A DNA stretch of 41,743 nt from CAYNST01 sp964546435 (GCA_964546435.1 CAZJKJ010000028.1:1-41743); one strand, 5' to 3'. Counted from the first letter of the stretch, positions 7,344 through 15,246 are shown. Notes: generated by a model from the sequence alone, not told the origin. Translations and numbers: made by a program.

Positions 7344-7946
7344 ATGAAATCTCTCGCCAACATATTTTTCACCGGATTGCTTTTCACTCTGCCCCTGGTT
7401 TTTACCTTCGGACTTTTGTACTGGCTGTTTCTCACTGCCGAAGATGTGCTCAAGGTCCCGCTGCAATGGCTGCTCCCCGAAGGTTGGTATGTCACCGGCA
7501 TGGGCGTTATCTCCGCTGTACTGATCATTTTTTCCATGGGAATTCTGGTACAAACCTACTTCACGAAATATCTGTTTTCCGCGATGGATCGGAGTATCGA
7601 ACGTATTCCCGTCGTCAAAACGTTGTACACCAGCGCCAAGGAATTGCTGATGTTTTTCGCGGGCGGCCAGCAGCAGAAAAACCTCAGTCGAGTGGTCAGT
7701 GTACAAATCGCAGATGACATGCACATGATCGGTTTTGTGACCAATGAAGAAGCGAGTCTCGGGGACGTGGACAACCTGATCGCTGTGTATTTACCCTTGA
7801 GCTACCAGATTGGCGGATTTCTGATTTACATGCCGAAATCCCGATGTACCGTCCTGGATATTCCGGTCAACAAAGCCATGCAACAGGTCTTGACGGCCAA
7901 TGTAAAACGGTCCGTTGGCGGCGACAACGGAGGCGGTCCCACTTGA
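7344..7946 (+). CDS. DUF502 family membrane protein
   Basis: Two-TM inner-membrane protein of the DUF502 family, related to plant Like-COV proteins; the biochemical role is unknown. The 200 residues begin with a hydrophobic helix (about 4-27, IFFTGLLFTLPLVFTFGLLYWLF) and a second at about 53-72 (GMGVISAVLIIFSMGILVQ). The conserved family stretch IERIPVVKTLYTSAKELL and a soluble C-terminal domain with GFVTNEE and VYLPLSYQIGGFLIYMPKS follow. It lies between the palindromic element and dapB, where many gammaproteobacteria have dapB directly after dnaJ. The start codon follows a weak purine-rich site. Confidence 0.85.
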   Translation: MKSLANIFFTGLLFTLPLVFTFGLLYWLFLTAEDVLKVPLQWLLPEGWYVTGMGVISAVLIIFSMGILVQTYFTKYLFSAMDRSIERIPVVKTLYTSAKELLMFFAGGQQQKNLSRVVSVQIADDMHMIGFVTNEEASLGDVDNLIAVYLPLSYQIGGFLIYMPKSRCTVLDIPVNKAMQQVLTANVKRSVGGDNGGGPT

Positions 7947-8022
7947 GCGGGTTGGGTTGCGGGCAGAGGCTTCTGCAAAAATTCCTGGAGCACTCTGCAC
8001 TGAATATTGATTTAACAATTTT

Positions 8023-8079
8023 CCTTAACAACCACTTTTTTCCTTAACAGCCATTTTTACCCTTAACAGCAACTACTAC
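8023..8079. repeat. Three tandem 19-bp repeats upstream of dapB
   Basis: Units start at 8023, 8042 and 8061, each with CCTTAACA. The first two share a CCA-T(5+) tail (CCTTAACAACCACTTTTTT and CCTTAACAGCCATTTTTAC); the third keeps only its first ten bases. The array ends 14 bases before the dapB start, so it lies in the 5-prime untranslated region or promoter. It could be an iterated protein-binding site or a slippage product. Confidence 0.7.
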
Positions 8080-8093
8080 GGAATTGTCCTCTC

Positions 8094-8903
8094 ATGTCCA
8101 CCAGAATTGCGATCGCCGGTGCCAACGGCCGAATGGGCAAGGCCCTGCTGCTTGCCACTTCATTGAACTCCGCCGCCCGGGTAACCGCCGCAACGGTACG
8201 ACCCGGCAGTTCACTCCTGGGTACCGATGCGGGAGAGCTGGCGGGATTGGGCAAAACGGGAATCACCATCCGGGACAATCTCGCCGATGTGCTGGATAGT
8301 TTTGATGTACTCATCGACTTCACGACTCCGGAGGCAACGCTCCAGCATGCCCGGCTGTGCGCGACTCACGGCAAGGCCGGTGTGGTTATCGGCACAACGG
8401 GTTTTACCGAAGCGCAGAAACAGCAACTGACCGACATCCAGAAAAGCATCCCGTTGTGTATCGCTGCCAACTTCAGCACCGGCGTCAATCTCTGCCTGAA
8501 GTTGCTGGAAACCGCAGCCCGGATCCTCGGTCCTCATGCAGATATTGAAATCGTCGAAGCGCATCACCGTCATAAGGTGGACTCCCCTTCCGGCACGGCT
8601 TTGCGAATGGGCGAAGTGGTTGCCGATACGTTGGGCAGAAATCTGCAGGAGGTTGCCGTATACGGTCGCGAAGGCCAGATCGGCGCCCGGGACAGAGACC
8701 GCATCGGCTTTGCGACGGTTCGTGGCGGAGATGTCGTCGGCGATCACACCGTGATGTTCCTGGCGGATGGTGAACGGGTTGAAATCACCCACAAGGCATC
8801 GAGTCGGGGCGCTTTTGCTGCCGGGGCAGTGCGGGCTGCCGTGTGGCTGCAAACACAAGAACCCGGCTGTTACGACATGCAGGATGTGCTCGCTCTGCGT
8901 TAA
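8094..8903 (+). CDS. dapB: 4-hydroxy-tetrahydrodipicolinate reductase
   Basis: NAD(P)H-dependent reductase of lysine and diaminopimelate synthesis, producing tetrahydrodipicolinate. The 269-residue protein has the N-terminal dinucleotide loop (AIAGANGRMGKALL), VVIGTTGF, and the catalytic and substrate motif EAHHRHKVDSPSGTAL, with the family His pair and Lys. The length matches the E. coli enzyme. The ribosome site is weak and lies just after the 19-bp repeat array. The stop overlaps the stop of the convergent GGDEF-EAL gene by four bases. The carAB genes that often follow dapB are absent. Confidence 0.97.
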   Translation: MSTRIAIAGANGRMGKALLLATSLNSAARVTAATVRPGSSLLGTDAGELAGLGKTGITIRDNLADVLDSFDVLIDFTTPEATLQHARLCATHGKAGVVIGTTGFTEAQKQQLTDIQKSIPLCIAANFSTGVNLCLKLLETAARILGPHADIEIVEAHHRHKVDSPSGTALRMGEVVADTLGRNLQEVAVYGREGQIGARDRDRIGFATVRGGDVVGDHTVMFLADGERVEITHKASSRGAFAAGAVRAAVWLQTQEPGCYDMQDVLALR

Positions 8904-10888
8904 ACGAGCGGGCGAATACCGACGGTATCACGGGGCGGCCGACCGGCGATAAAGGGCCGGACGAGATCGGCCATTAGTGGTTTGCTGTAGAAAAAGCCCT
9001 GCACATAATCGCAACCCTCCTCCCCTAGACGCTCATACTGACCCGGCGTTTCGACGCCTTCGGCAAGCACTTTCATATTCATGCTGTGCCCGAGCCCAAT
9101 CACACTGCGCACGATCGCCGCGTTCACCCGGTCGGTCTCCAGCCCTTGCACAAATGACTGATCAATCTTGATTTTGGAAACCGGAAACCGCTTCAGGTAA
9201 CTGAGGGAAGAATGCCCCACTCCAAAATCGTCCAGTGCAATCCGGAACCCTCTGGAGGCCAGTTTGCGCATGGTAACCAGGGAGCTGTCGATGTTGCGCA
9301 TCAGTGCTGTTTCTGTGATTTCAAACTCGATATCTTCCGGACGGAGAGCATGGCTTTCGACGATAGTGGCCAATGATTCCGCCAGATTTGGCTGAAACAG
9401 CTGCACCGCCGACAGATTCACAGCCAGCGGCGTGGTCATGCTGGCGCGTTTCCACGCCGCCGCTTGCCGGCAGGCTGCATGAACGACCCAGGTGCCGAGG
9501 CTGGGCATGATCCCCATGTTTTCGGCGATGGGAACGAAAACGCTCGGCGACAGCGGGACTTCATCAAATGCGTTCCAGCGGATCAAGGCTTCCAGCCCCA
9601 CCACCGCGTGGCTGTGCAGGCACACTTGTGGCTGGTAGTGCAGATCGAATGCATCGCTGTGCATGGCGTCACGCAGCTTTTCGGCGACGCGGTGCTGCCA
9701 GCGCAATTTGTTATGCATGGCACGAGAGTAAAAGTGATACCCATTACGCCCGCTTTCCTTGGCCGCGTAGAGCGCCAGGTCCACATGTTTGATCAGCTCG
9801 TCCAGCCGTATGTCGTCGTCGGGGAACACAGTAATGCCGATACTGGTGCGCACGCGGATTTCATGACCGCATACTTCGAAAGGTTTGTTCGTCAGGGTCG
9901 CAATAATCCGCTCCGCTACCATCGACGCTTCTTCGGGGTGAGTGATCCGCTCCAGCAGAATGACAAATTCGTCACCGCCGAAGCGGGCCAGGGTGTCGGT
10001 CGACTTAAGGCAGGTTGTCAGGCGCTGGCCGGTCTGTACAAGGAGCTGATCACCGACCGGGTGACCATGCGCATCGTTGATCATCTTGAAATGATCCAGA
10101 TCCAGCAGCAACAAAGCGCCGCGGTGCTCGTTCCGCTTTGAATCCGTCAGGGCATAATTGAGCCGGTCCCGCAGAAGCGCCCGATTGGCAAGCCCGGTCA
10201 GTTCATCGTGGGTGGCCATATGTTCCAGCCCCCGCTGTGCGGTGACCTGTTCGGTGACGTCCAGACCGATGCCCCAGTTTGCCCAGCCTTCGATGGGGAA
10301 TTGCCGGGAGATGTTGTACCACGCGATCTGCTTTTCATTGCGGGCCTTGCACCGTAGCGGGCGTATCCGATGGGAATAATCCGCACCGCCCGAGTAACAT
10401 TCCGCGAGCAGCTGTTCGCAGTACTCGGCATCGTTAAACATTTCGGACAAAATCTGATTTTTACCGATCACCTCCTCGCGACCATAACCGGTCACGGCTT
10501 CCGCGTGGCGGTTCCACGCGAGGGGCCGCCCCTCGCTGTCATAGGCGTGAAGAATAACAGGCATGTTCTCCACCAGATCGCGCATGTTCCGGCGACTCTG
10601 CTCAAGCTTCTCCCTCTGATCCGCCTGTATCACGACGTAAAACAGCATGCCCCACAGAGCGGGTTGCAGGATCTGCAGATAATCGCCCCAGTTTTCATAA
10701 ACATCCGCCTGTACGCCTACCCCTTTCCAGGTCCAGAAATTGAAAATGTGAACAATTGCAGCAATGAAACTGACGCAACACAAAACTGTCCTGACGGAAG
10801 TTCGTAACTGAACCCGCCGGGATATCAGCAGGAAAGCAAAGGTGACCATGTAGAGCGCAGCCGACACGGCCGCCAGCAGACTAATCAC
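8900..10888 (-). CDS. Membrane-bound PAS-GGDEF-EAL cyclic-di-GMP protein
   Basis: Predicted c-di-GMP synthesis and/or hydrolysis protein of 662 residues. The N terminus has about three membrane helices (roughly 3-23, 33-53, 72-88), then a PAS domain (about 100-215). The GGDEF domain keeps ARFGGDEFVIL (motif 304-308). The inhibitory I-site position reads KSTD instead of RxxD, so product inhibition may be lost. The EAL domain keeps EALIRW (E433), VNLSAVQL, FEITETALM, DDFGVGHSSL, KIDQSFV and VQGFFYSKPL, all needed for phosphodiesterase activity. The start overlaps the small upstream membrane gene by eight bases, so the two are translationally coupled. Confidence 0.93.
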   Translation of the reverse strand: MISLLAAVSAALYMVTFAFLLISRRVQLRTSVRTVLCCVSFIAAIVHIFNFWTWKGVGVQADVYENWGDYLQILQPALWGMLFYVVIQADQREKLEQSRRNMRDLVENMPVILHAYDSEGRPLAWNRHAEAVTGYGREEVIGKNQILSEMFNDAEYCEQLLAECYSGGADYSHRIRPLRCKARNEKQIAWYNISRQFPIEGWANWGIGLDVTEQVTAQRGLEHMATHDELTGLANRALLRDRLNYALTDSKRNEHRGALLLLDLDHFKMINDAHGHPVGDQLLVQTGQRLTTCLKSTDTLARFGGDEFVILLERITHPEEASMVAERIIATLTNKPFEVCGHEIRVRTSIGITVFPDDDIRLDELIKHVDLALYAAKESGRNGYHFYSRAMHNKLRWQHRVAEKLRDAMHSDAFDLHYQPQVCLHSHAVVGLEALIRWNAFDEVPLSPSVFVPIAENMGIMPSLGTWVVHAACRQAAAWKRASMTTPLAVNLSAVQLFQPNLAESLATIVESHALRPEDIEFEITETALMRNIDSSLVTMRKLASRGFRIALDDFGVGHSSLSYLKRFPVSKIKIDQSFVQGLETDRVNAAIVRSVIGLGHSMNMKVLAEGVETPGQYERLGEEGCDYVQGFFYSKPLMADLVRPFIAGRPPRDTVGIRPLV

Positions 10889-11159
10889 GAATCCGGCTCT
10901 CCTGACGAGTTGCCATCAGCACGCACCAGGAAAAAAATAGCAGACTGTTGATCAGGTAACCGAAGTGCTCAAGCGCGTTGAATATTGACGGGTAAAAAAA
11001 GTGTTCTAGATTCGTCGCCAGCCAGGCGCACCACAAGGCGATAAACGACGCCTGCAATATCGGAAAATACGCCAGACTTCGGAACATCTTTGTGTAGAAC
11101 AAACCGACTGCCATCACAAAGGTGGAAAAAATCAGGACAAGTATTTCATTCTCATACAT
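10881..11159 (-). CDS. Small integral membrane protein coupled to the GGDEF-EAL gene
   Basis: 92 residues with about three hydrophobic helices (roughly 5-23, 28-50, 64-84) and a short basic tail. I recognise no family. Its last 30 residues (ALEHFGYLINSLLFFSW...) have the same pattern of charged, aromatic and hydrophobic positions as residues 66-92 of the next protein (NWGDYLQILQPALWGMLFY...). It may therefore be a separate copy of the same membrane module. The eight-base overlap with the downstream gene argues that the two products act together as a sensor and output pair. The ATG at 11159 is chosen because no earlier in-frame start is seen. Confidence 0.75.
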   Translation of the reverse strand: MYENEILVLIFSTFVMAVGLFYTKMFRSLAYFPILQASFIALWCAWLATNLEHFFYPSIFNALEHFGYLINSLLFFSWCVLMATRQESRIRD

Positions 11160-11251
11160 GAAGATTTACCGGTTTGAAATGTCGTCAGGATTCAGCGCGA
11201 AATTTACTGCACTCGTTAGATCCGTAAAACTCGAACGGACAAGCCGTCCGC

Positions 11252-11267
11252 GAATCTATATAGATTC
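11252..11267. promoter_or_regulatory. Perfect 16-bp palindrome, candidate operator of the c-di-GMP operon
   Basis: GAATCTATATAGATTC is its own reverse complement, with an AT-rich centre. It lies about 93 bases upstream of the small membrane protein start, immediately beside a five-pair hairpin. The form suits a dimeric helix-turn-helix regulator. No specific regulator can be named. Confidence 0.45.
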
Positions 11268-11559
11268 TAGTTCAGCAAAGATTCTCCAATTGACCGAAAC
11301 CACCAATTAAACGGAAAAATACAATCCTGGGCGCCAGAATGCGACAGATAGCAGCGCCCAGCGGGGCCGACTGCCCGGCGTGATCCGACGGCACTGGCCT
11401 TTATCAGCATTCCCGATAATTACGTGCCGCCTCATTCCGATAAATATTTATATGGCTTCTGCTCACTTGTGCCTCTCACCCGCCATCCGGTCTTTTGGCC
11501 GCATCTTCATGATTTCCTGCCCCGAGTGCGGGCGCCCTGCGCGCTATACCTTGCATCAG

Positions 11560-11575
11560 GTTACAAATCTGTAAC
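11560..11575. promoter_or_regulatory. GTTACA-AATC-TGTAAC dyad upstream of DUF3616
   Basis: Two exact complementary six-base arms with a four-base centre, 118 bases before the chosen start of the DUF3616 gene. TTACA-type half-sites occur in binding sites of several OmpR-family regulators. The regulator encoded in this same operon is therefore a reasonable candidate for binding here (inference). Confidence 0.4.
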
Positions 11576-11692
11576 TTTACTCCCCCCTGGATAAGCTCTA
11601 ATTTGTATTCATACGAACCGGCACGCCTGAACCTTCAAAGCGACTTGCGGCTGGTACATCACCGAATCAAGGCAGAGCAAACAGAGGTCCAC

Positions 11693-12733
11693 ATGATGGC
11701 ATTGCAGAAGTTGAAGAGTCCGTTGGTCATGTTGAGTATTGGACTCACCGCCTTGTCGTTTAGCGCAGCCGCTGCCGACCTCCCCAAAAATCTGGTCGTT
11801 TTCGAGGGCACTTGCGACGCATCCGGCGCGATCCCATTGAGCGACTCACGGTTCATGGTCGCCGATGACGAAAACAATACGCTGCGTATTTACGACGCCC
11901 GCGTCGGTGGCAAACCGGTGGAATCATTTTCTCTTGCCGATACGGCGAGATCTTTTGCCCGCGATTCCAAAAACAAGTCTGCCGTTCTGGGCGTTGAGGC
12001 GGAACTGGACCTGGAAGCGGCTACCGAAATCAAAGGCGTATCCTACTGGCTGACCTCCCACGCCCGCAATAAAAAAGGTCGCCAGAAGGCGGAGCGTTAT
12101 TACTTTTTTGCGTTGACTTACGATGCAGACAAAAACCTGGTGCAATTGGAAGGTCAGCCGTATGACGGCTTGCTTGACGCCATGATCGCGCACCCGGATT
12201 TTCGATCCTACAAGCTCGACAAGGCGGCGACTCGCGCGGCCGAAGATAATTATGCAGTCAATATTGAAGGCATGACTGCGCGCCGTGAGGGCGGAGTTTT
12301 TATCGGTTTTAGAAATCCCGTCCCGGATGGCAAGGCCCTGATTGTCCCTTTGGATAATCCCCATGAAGTAGTAAATGGGCAACCCCCGAAGTTCAGCAAA
12401 CCGATGGAAGTTGATCTCGAAGGACTGGGGATCAGAGGTCTGAGTTCCTGGAAAGGTCAGTACATTATTGCAGCCGGCGACTCGGGCGATGATGACGAAC
12501 GTTCGATTCTTTTCAGCTGGCAGGGCGGCGCGGATCGCCCGGAAAAAATTGCGACCAATCTTCCCGAGGGATTCAATCCGGAAGCGTTTTTCACACCTGA
12601 AAGTACCGACCGGTTCATGATCCTGAGTGACGATGGCGGGTTTTCGATAAAGGGCACCAAGTGCAAGAAACTGAAGAATGCAGATCAACGCGAATTCCGG
12701 GGCCTTTGGCTGGATGCCTTCGCAAGCCACTGA
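11693..12733 (+). CDS. Secreted DUF3616 domain protein
   Basis: Exported protein of about 346 residues with a signal peptide (VMLSIGLTALSFSAAAA, cleavage about residue 29). The DUF3616 core is recognised by GTCDASGAIPLSDSRFMVADDENNTLRIY near the mature N terminus and by IEGMTARREGGVFIGFRNP and LGIRGLSSWKGQYIIAAGDSGDDD later, a pattern like beta-propeller or phytase-like folds. The biochemical function is not known. I chose the ATG at 11693 (or 11696) because GAGG stands five to eight bases upstream and the signal peptide then starts correctly. An upstream TTG frame would add 30 unlikely residues. It is first in an apparent operon with PepSY, regulator and kinase. Confidence 0.85.
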   Translation: MMALQKLKSPLVMLSIGLTALSFSAAAADLPKNLVVFEGTCDASGAIPLSDSRFMVADDENNTLRIYDARVGGKPVESFSLADTARSFARDSKNKSAVLGVEAELDLEAATEIKGVSYWLTSHARNKKGRQKAERYYFFALTYDADKNLVQLEGQPYDGLLDAMIAHPDFRSYKLDKAATRAAEDNYAVNIEGMTARREGGVFIGFRNPVPDGKALIVPLDNPHEVVNGQPPKFSKPMEVDLEGLGIRGLSSWKGQYIIAAGDSGDDDERSILFSWQGGADRPEKIATNLPEGFNPEAFFTPESTDRFMILSDDGGFSIKGTKCKKLKNADQREFRGLWLDAFASH

Positions 12734-12796
12734 CTGGCGCCCGCAGCGCCAGGTCGGCGAATTCCCGGAGGGATTTTACCGATCCGGATACTGCTC

Positions 12797-12836
12797 CACG
12801 ACAACACGACAACACGACAACACGACAACACGACAA
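12797..12836. repeat. Octanucleotide tandem repeat (CACGACAA)x5
   Basis: Five perfect copies of CACGACAA, followed by a degenerate copy up to about 12850. The array stops directly before the ribosome site (GAGG at 12851) of the PepSY gene. Simple repeats of this kind change length by polymerase slippage. Here this would alter the leader RNA or the spacing from an internal promoter, but not the reading frame. Confidence 0.93.
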
Positions 12837-12862
12837 CACCACACGACAACGAGGTAATTATT

Positions 12863-13162
12863 ATGTTTAAATCCATCGCACAGACAGCAACCATAATTTT
12901 GGCAGCCAGCGCATTTACCCTTCCGGCTTTCGCCGGTTCAAAGGTGGCAGAGAAGCTTGAGAATGCCAAGATCACGTTACAGCAGGCTATCGACCTTGCA
13001 GAAAAGGAAACGGGCGGACGCGCTTATGAAGCAGAGATGGAAAAAAACAGCTTTAACATCGAGTATGAAGTTGATGTGTATGTCGTCGCCGACAACAAGC
13101 GTTTTGAAGTTTCCGTCGATGCGAAAACTGGCGAAGTACTTTCCGTACGGGAAGACCGGTAG
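12863..13162 (+). CDS. Periplasmic PepSY domain protein
   Basis: 99 residues: a signal peptide (MFKSIAQTATIILAASAFTLPAFA, cleaved about residue 24) and one PepSY domain (KITLQQAIDLAEKETGGRAYEAEMEK ... YEVDVYVVADNKRFEVSVDAKTGEVLS). PepSY domains are small periplasmic modules linked to inhibition of proteases and to signal sensing. A PepSY gene next to an OmpR-type regulator and kinase is a recurrent arrangement, which suggests it is the ligand-sensing or target component. The ribosome site GAGG is eight bases upstream, and an octanucleotide repeat lies just before it. Confidence 0.9.
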   Translation: MFKSIAQTATIILAASAFTLPAFAGSKVAEKLENAKITLQQAIDLAEKETGGRAYEAEMEKNSFNIEYEVDVYVVADNKRFEVSVDAKTGEVLSVREDR

Positions 13163-13195
13163 TTCTCACGGGAACCCCCGGTTCGTCGCCATCCC

Positions 13196-13867
13196 GTGAA
13201 AATACTTCTGCTGGAAGATGATGACAGCCTGGCCAGCTACCTGAGCAGAAAGCTCGGGGAGCTGGCCTCTCACGTCAGCCATGCCTGCGATCTGGCAACC
13301 GCCACCCGCGTCGCGGAGACGGAATCATTCGAATTGTATATTGTCGACCGCATGCTCCCCGACGGTGACGGTGAAAGCTGGCTGCGGCACCGCCGTGAAG
13401 CCAATGACGAAACCCCCGCCCTGTTCTTGACGGCTCTAGGCTCAGTTGCCGACAAAGTCGGCGGCTTGCGCTATGCCGATGATTATCTGGTCAAGCCCTT
13501 CGAATTTGATGAACTGTGGGCGCGCGTGCAATCCCTACTGCGCCGCTCTTCGAAAACCCAATTGCCGGCGCGCCTGGATGCCCGATGGATTTCCATCGAC
13601 CGAATGGAACGGCGCGTTTTCAAGGACGAAGAAGAGTTGACCTTGAAACCCATGGAGTATCGGCTTCTCGAATATCTGGCGTCCCAGGCCGGCCAGACGG
13701 TTACGCGAAAAATGTTGTTACAGGAAGTCTGGGGTTTCTCCTTTGACCCCTCGACCAATATTGTCGAAACCTACATCAGTCGGGTCCGGTCCCAAATTGA
13801 CAAGCCAGGCGAAGCTTCGATGATTGAAACTGTTCGTGGCGAAGGGTACCGGCTTGCACTTCAGTAA
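13196..13867 (+). CDS. OmpR/PhoB-family response regulator
   Basis: Two-component transcription factor of 223 residues: receiver domain (about 1-115; acidic pocket LLEDDD, phospho-acceptor Asp51 in IVDRMLPDGDG, conserved Lys in DYLVKPFE) and a winged-helix DNA-binding domain (LTLKPMEYRLLEYLASQAGQTVTRKMLLQEVWG ... NIVETYISRVRSQID). The stretch GGLRYADDYLVKPF is one residue shorter than the usual GLDAGADDYLVKPF form, a small deletion before beta-5. The start is GTG without a clear ribosome site, 33 bases after the PepSY stop. It overlaps the kinase gene. Confidence 0.95.
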   Translation: MKILLLEDDDSLASYLSRKLGELASHVSHACDLATATRVAETESFELYIVDRMLPDGDGESWLRHRREANDETPALFLTALGSVADKVGGLRYADDYLVKPFEFDELWARVQSLLRRSSKTQLPARLDARWISIDRMERRVFKDEEELTLKPMEYRLLEYLASQAGQTVTRKMLLQEVWGFSFDPSTNIVETYISRVRSQIDKPGEASMIETVRGEGYRLALQ

Positions 13868-15197
13868 AACCCTGCTTAGATCCATCTGGTTTCGCGTCGC
13901 ACTTTTCTATGTGGTGATTTTCTCGCTGTCGTTAATGTGCGTGCTGGCGCTGATCATGTTTATCGGCAGAAATTATATGGAGCAGCAGATCCGTGCGCGC
14001 ATCACCACAGAAATGCAGTTTTTGCTGTACGAATATCAGGACGAAGGCCTGGCGGAAGTTCTGGAAGAAACCGAAGAGCGTGTAGACCGGCGCACGTCTG
14101 CCAACATGCTGCTGTATGTGGTGGAAAATGCCGAGGGCCAGACCATTTTCGATGCGTTCCCCGCCCCTTCGGGTCTCCCCGGCTGGCATCTGTTCGAAAG
14201 CCAGGACAGCGAGGCACAGCGTTACCTGTTCCTGTATCGTCAGCTGGATAACGGTTACTTGCTGGGCATCGGTTCGAACTTGTCGACTATTGACGATTTT
14301 CGTTCGGCAGTCCAGCGCGCCGTATTCTGGACCGTGGGAATCGCCCTGCTGATCGGCGCCGTCTTTGGAATTCTTTTTGGCGTATTTTTCTCGTCGCGTC
14401 TGCGGGCCATTATTGAGGCAGTGCAGGCGGTTGCCCAAGGTAAACTGTATACGCGGCTGTCACGACGTGACGGCAGTTTTGAGTTCGAACTGCTCACCCG
14501 GGAACTCAACGGGATGTTCCAGAAAGTCGAGATGCTCGTGGCCAACCTCAAGCATGTCAGCAGCGGCCTTGCTCACGATTTGCGAACGCCGCTGTGCATT
14601 CTGAAAAATCATCTGGAAGATGCCGGCGAACCCGACGCGTCTTCGGAGCAAGTGTCCCGATCTCTGGCGAAGGCAGATGCGGAACTGAATAACCTGCTGC
14701 GCCATTTCGATTCGGCGCTGCTGATTGTGGAGCTAGAGTCGGGCGAACTGGCGCAGCGGTTTGAACCGGTCGAACTGGGTTCGCTGATCGACAGCATGGT
14801 GGAAAATTACCGCCCCCTGCTGGAAGATGCCGATATTGAGGTCTCGACAAACATTGCCCGACCACTTGCTGTCACCGGCATGCCGAGCCTGCTGCAACGC
14901 CTGTTATCCAACATCCTGGACAATGTGCTTCTTCACGGTGCCAAACCCGGCGCAATCTCGGTTGAATGCACGCTCACCAACAGCAGAAAGGAAATTGCGG
15001 TGCACATTTCCTCAACCGTGGCTCCGGTGAATGAAGGCGTAACTGTCGCTACCCGTCCCGATCTGCAGCGGATTCACAACGGCTCCGGGAAAAAAATCAT
15101 TGAGGCCATTGTGGCACTGCATGGTGGCCGGATGACCATTGACGCAACCGAGGGTCATTACGTGTACGAGATCCATTTCCCCACGGCCATTTCATAG
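13854..15197 (+). CDS. Sensor histidine kinase with an atypical ATP-binding domain
   Basis: Inner-membrane kinase paired with the preceding regulator. The 447 residues contain TM helices at about 12-37 and 158-179, a periplasmic sensor domain between them, a HAMP segment, and a dimerisation domain with the phospho-acceptor His241 (SGLAHDLRTPL). The N box is present (NILDNVLLHG). The usual G1 motif DxGxGI is not seen; that region reads VHISSTVAPVNEG. The G2 box reads GSGKKIIEAIVALHGG instead of GSGLGLAIV. Catalysis may be altered. I prefer the TTG at 13854 with GAAGGG seven bases upstream, a 14-base overlap with the regulator; the TTG at 13824 is the alternative. Confidence 0.88.
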   Translation: MHFSKTLLRSIWFRVALFYVVIFSLSLMCVLALIMFIGRNYMEQQIRARITTEMQFLLYEYQDEGLAEVLEETEERVDRRTSANMLLYVVENAEGQTIFDAFPAPSGLPGWHLFESQDSEAQRYLFLYRQLDNGYLLGIGSNLSTIDDFRSAVQRAVFWTVGIALLIGAVFGILFGVFFSSRLRAIIEAVQAVAQGKLYTRLSRRDGSFEFELLTRELNGMFQKVEMLVANLKHVSSGLAHDLRTPLCILKNHLEDAGEPDASSEQVSRSLAKADAELNNLLRHFDSALLIVELESGELAQRFEPVELGSLIDSMVENYRPLLEDADIEVSTNIARPLAVTGMPSLLQRLLSNILDNVLLHGAKPGAISVECTLTNSRKEIAVHISSTVAPVNEGVTVATRPDLQRIHNGSGKKIIEAIVALHGGRMTIDATEGHYVYEIHFPTAIS

Positions 15198-15246
15198 AGG
15201 CCGAACGCGGCCGGAACATAGTCATACGCTGCCGCTGCCGTCGACA

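Larger units (their letters stand above)
11160..11692. other. 533-base divergent intergenic region with several dyads
   Basis: No convincing gene. It holds a hairpin CGGAC-AAGCC-GTCCG (11236-11250), a perfect 16-bp palindrome (11252-11267), an eight-base inverted repeat CTGGGCGC/GCGCCCAG (11327-11334 and 11354-11361), a 12-bp AT palindrome (11440-11451) and a GTTACA/TGTAAC dyad (11560-11575). It separates the c-di-GMP operon (minus) from the DUF3616-PepSY-two-component operon (plus) and should carry both promoters. Confidence 0.6.

Noticed and set aside
7002..7347. Frames reading through the N stretch
   Set aside because: They span undetermined bases and repeat copies; pure artefact of the gap.
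11380..11574. 64-codon frame with a CPECG motif upstream of DUF3616
   Set aside because: No ribosome site, and its end runs through the GTTACA/TGTAAC dyad; more likely promoter DNA.
12797..12836. Tandem repeat as a CRISPR array
   Set aside because: Units are eight bases with no spacers; it is a simple sequence repeat.
12661..12870. 69-codon frame through the octanucleotide repeat
   Set aside because: Translation is a low-complexity repeat peptide with no start signal; overlaps the end of DUF3616.
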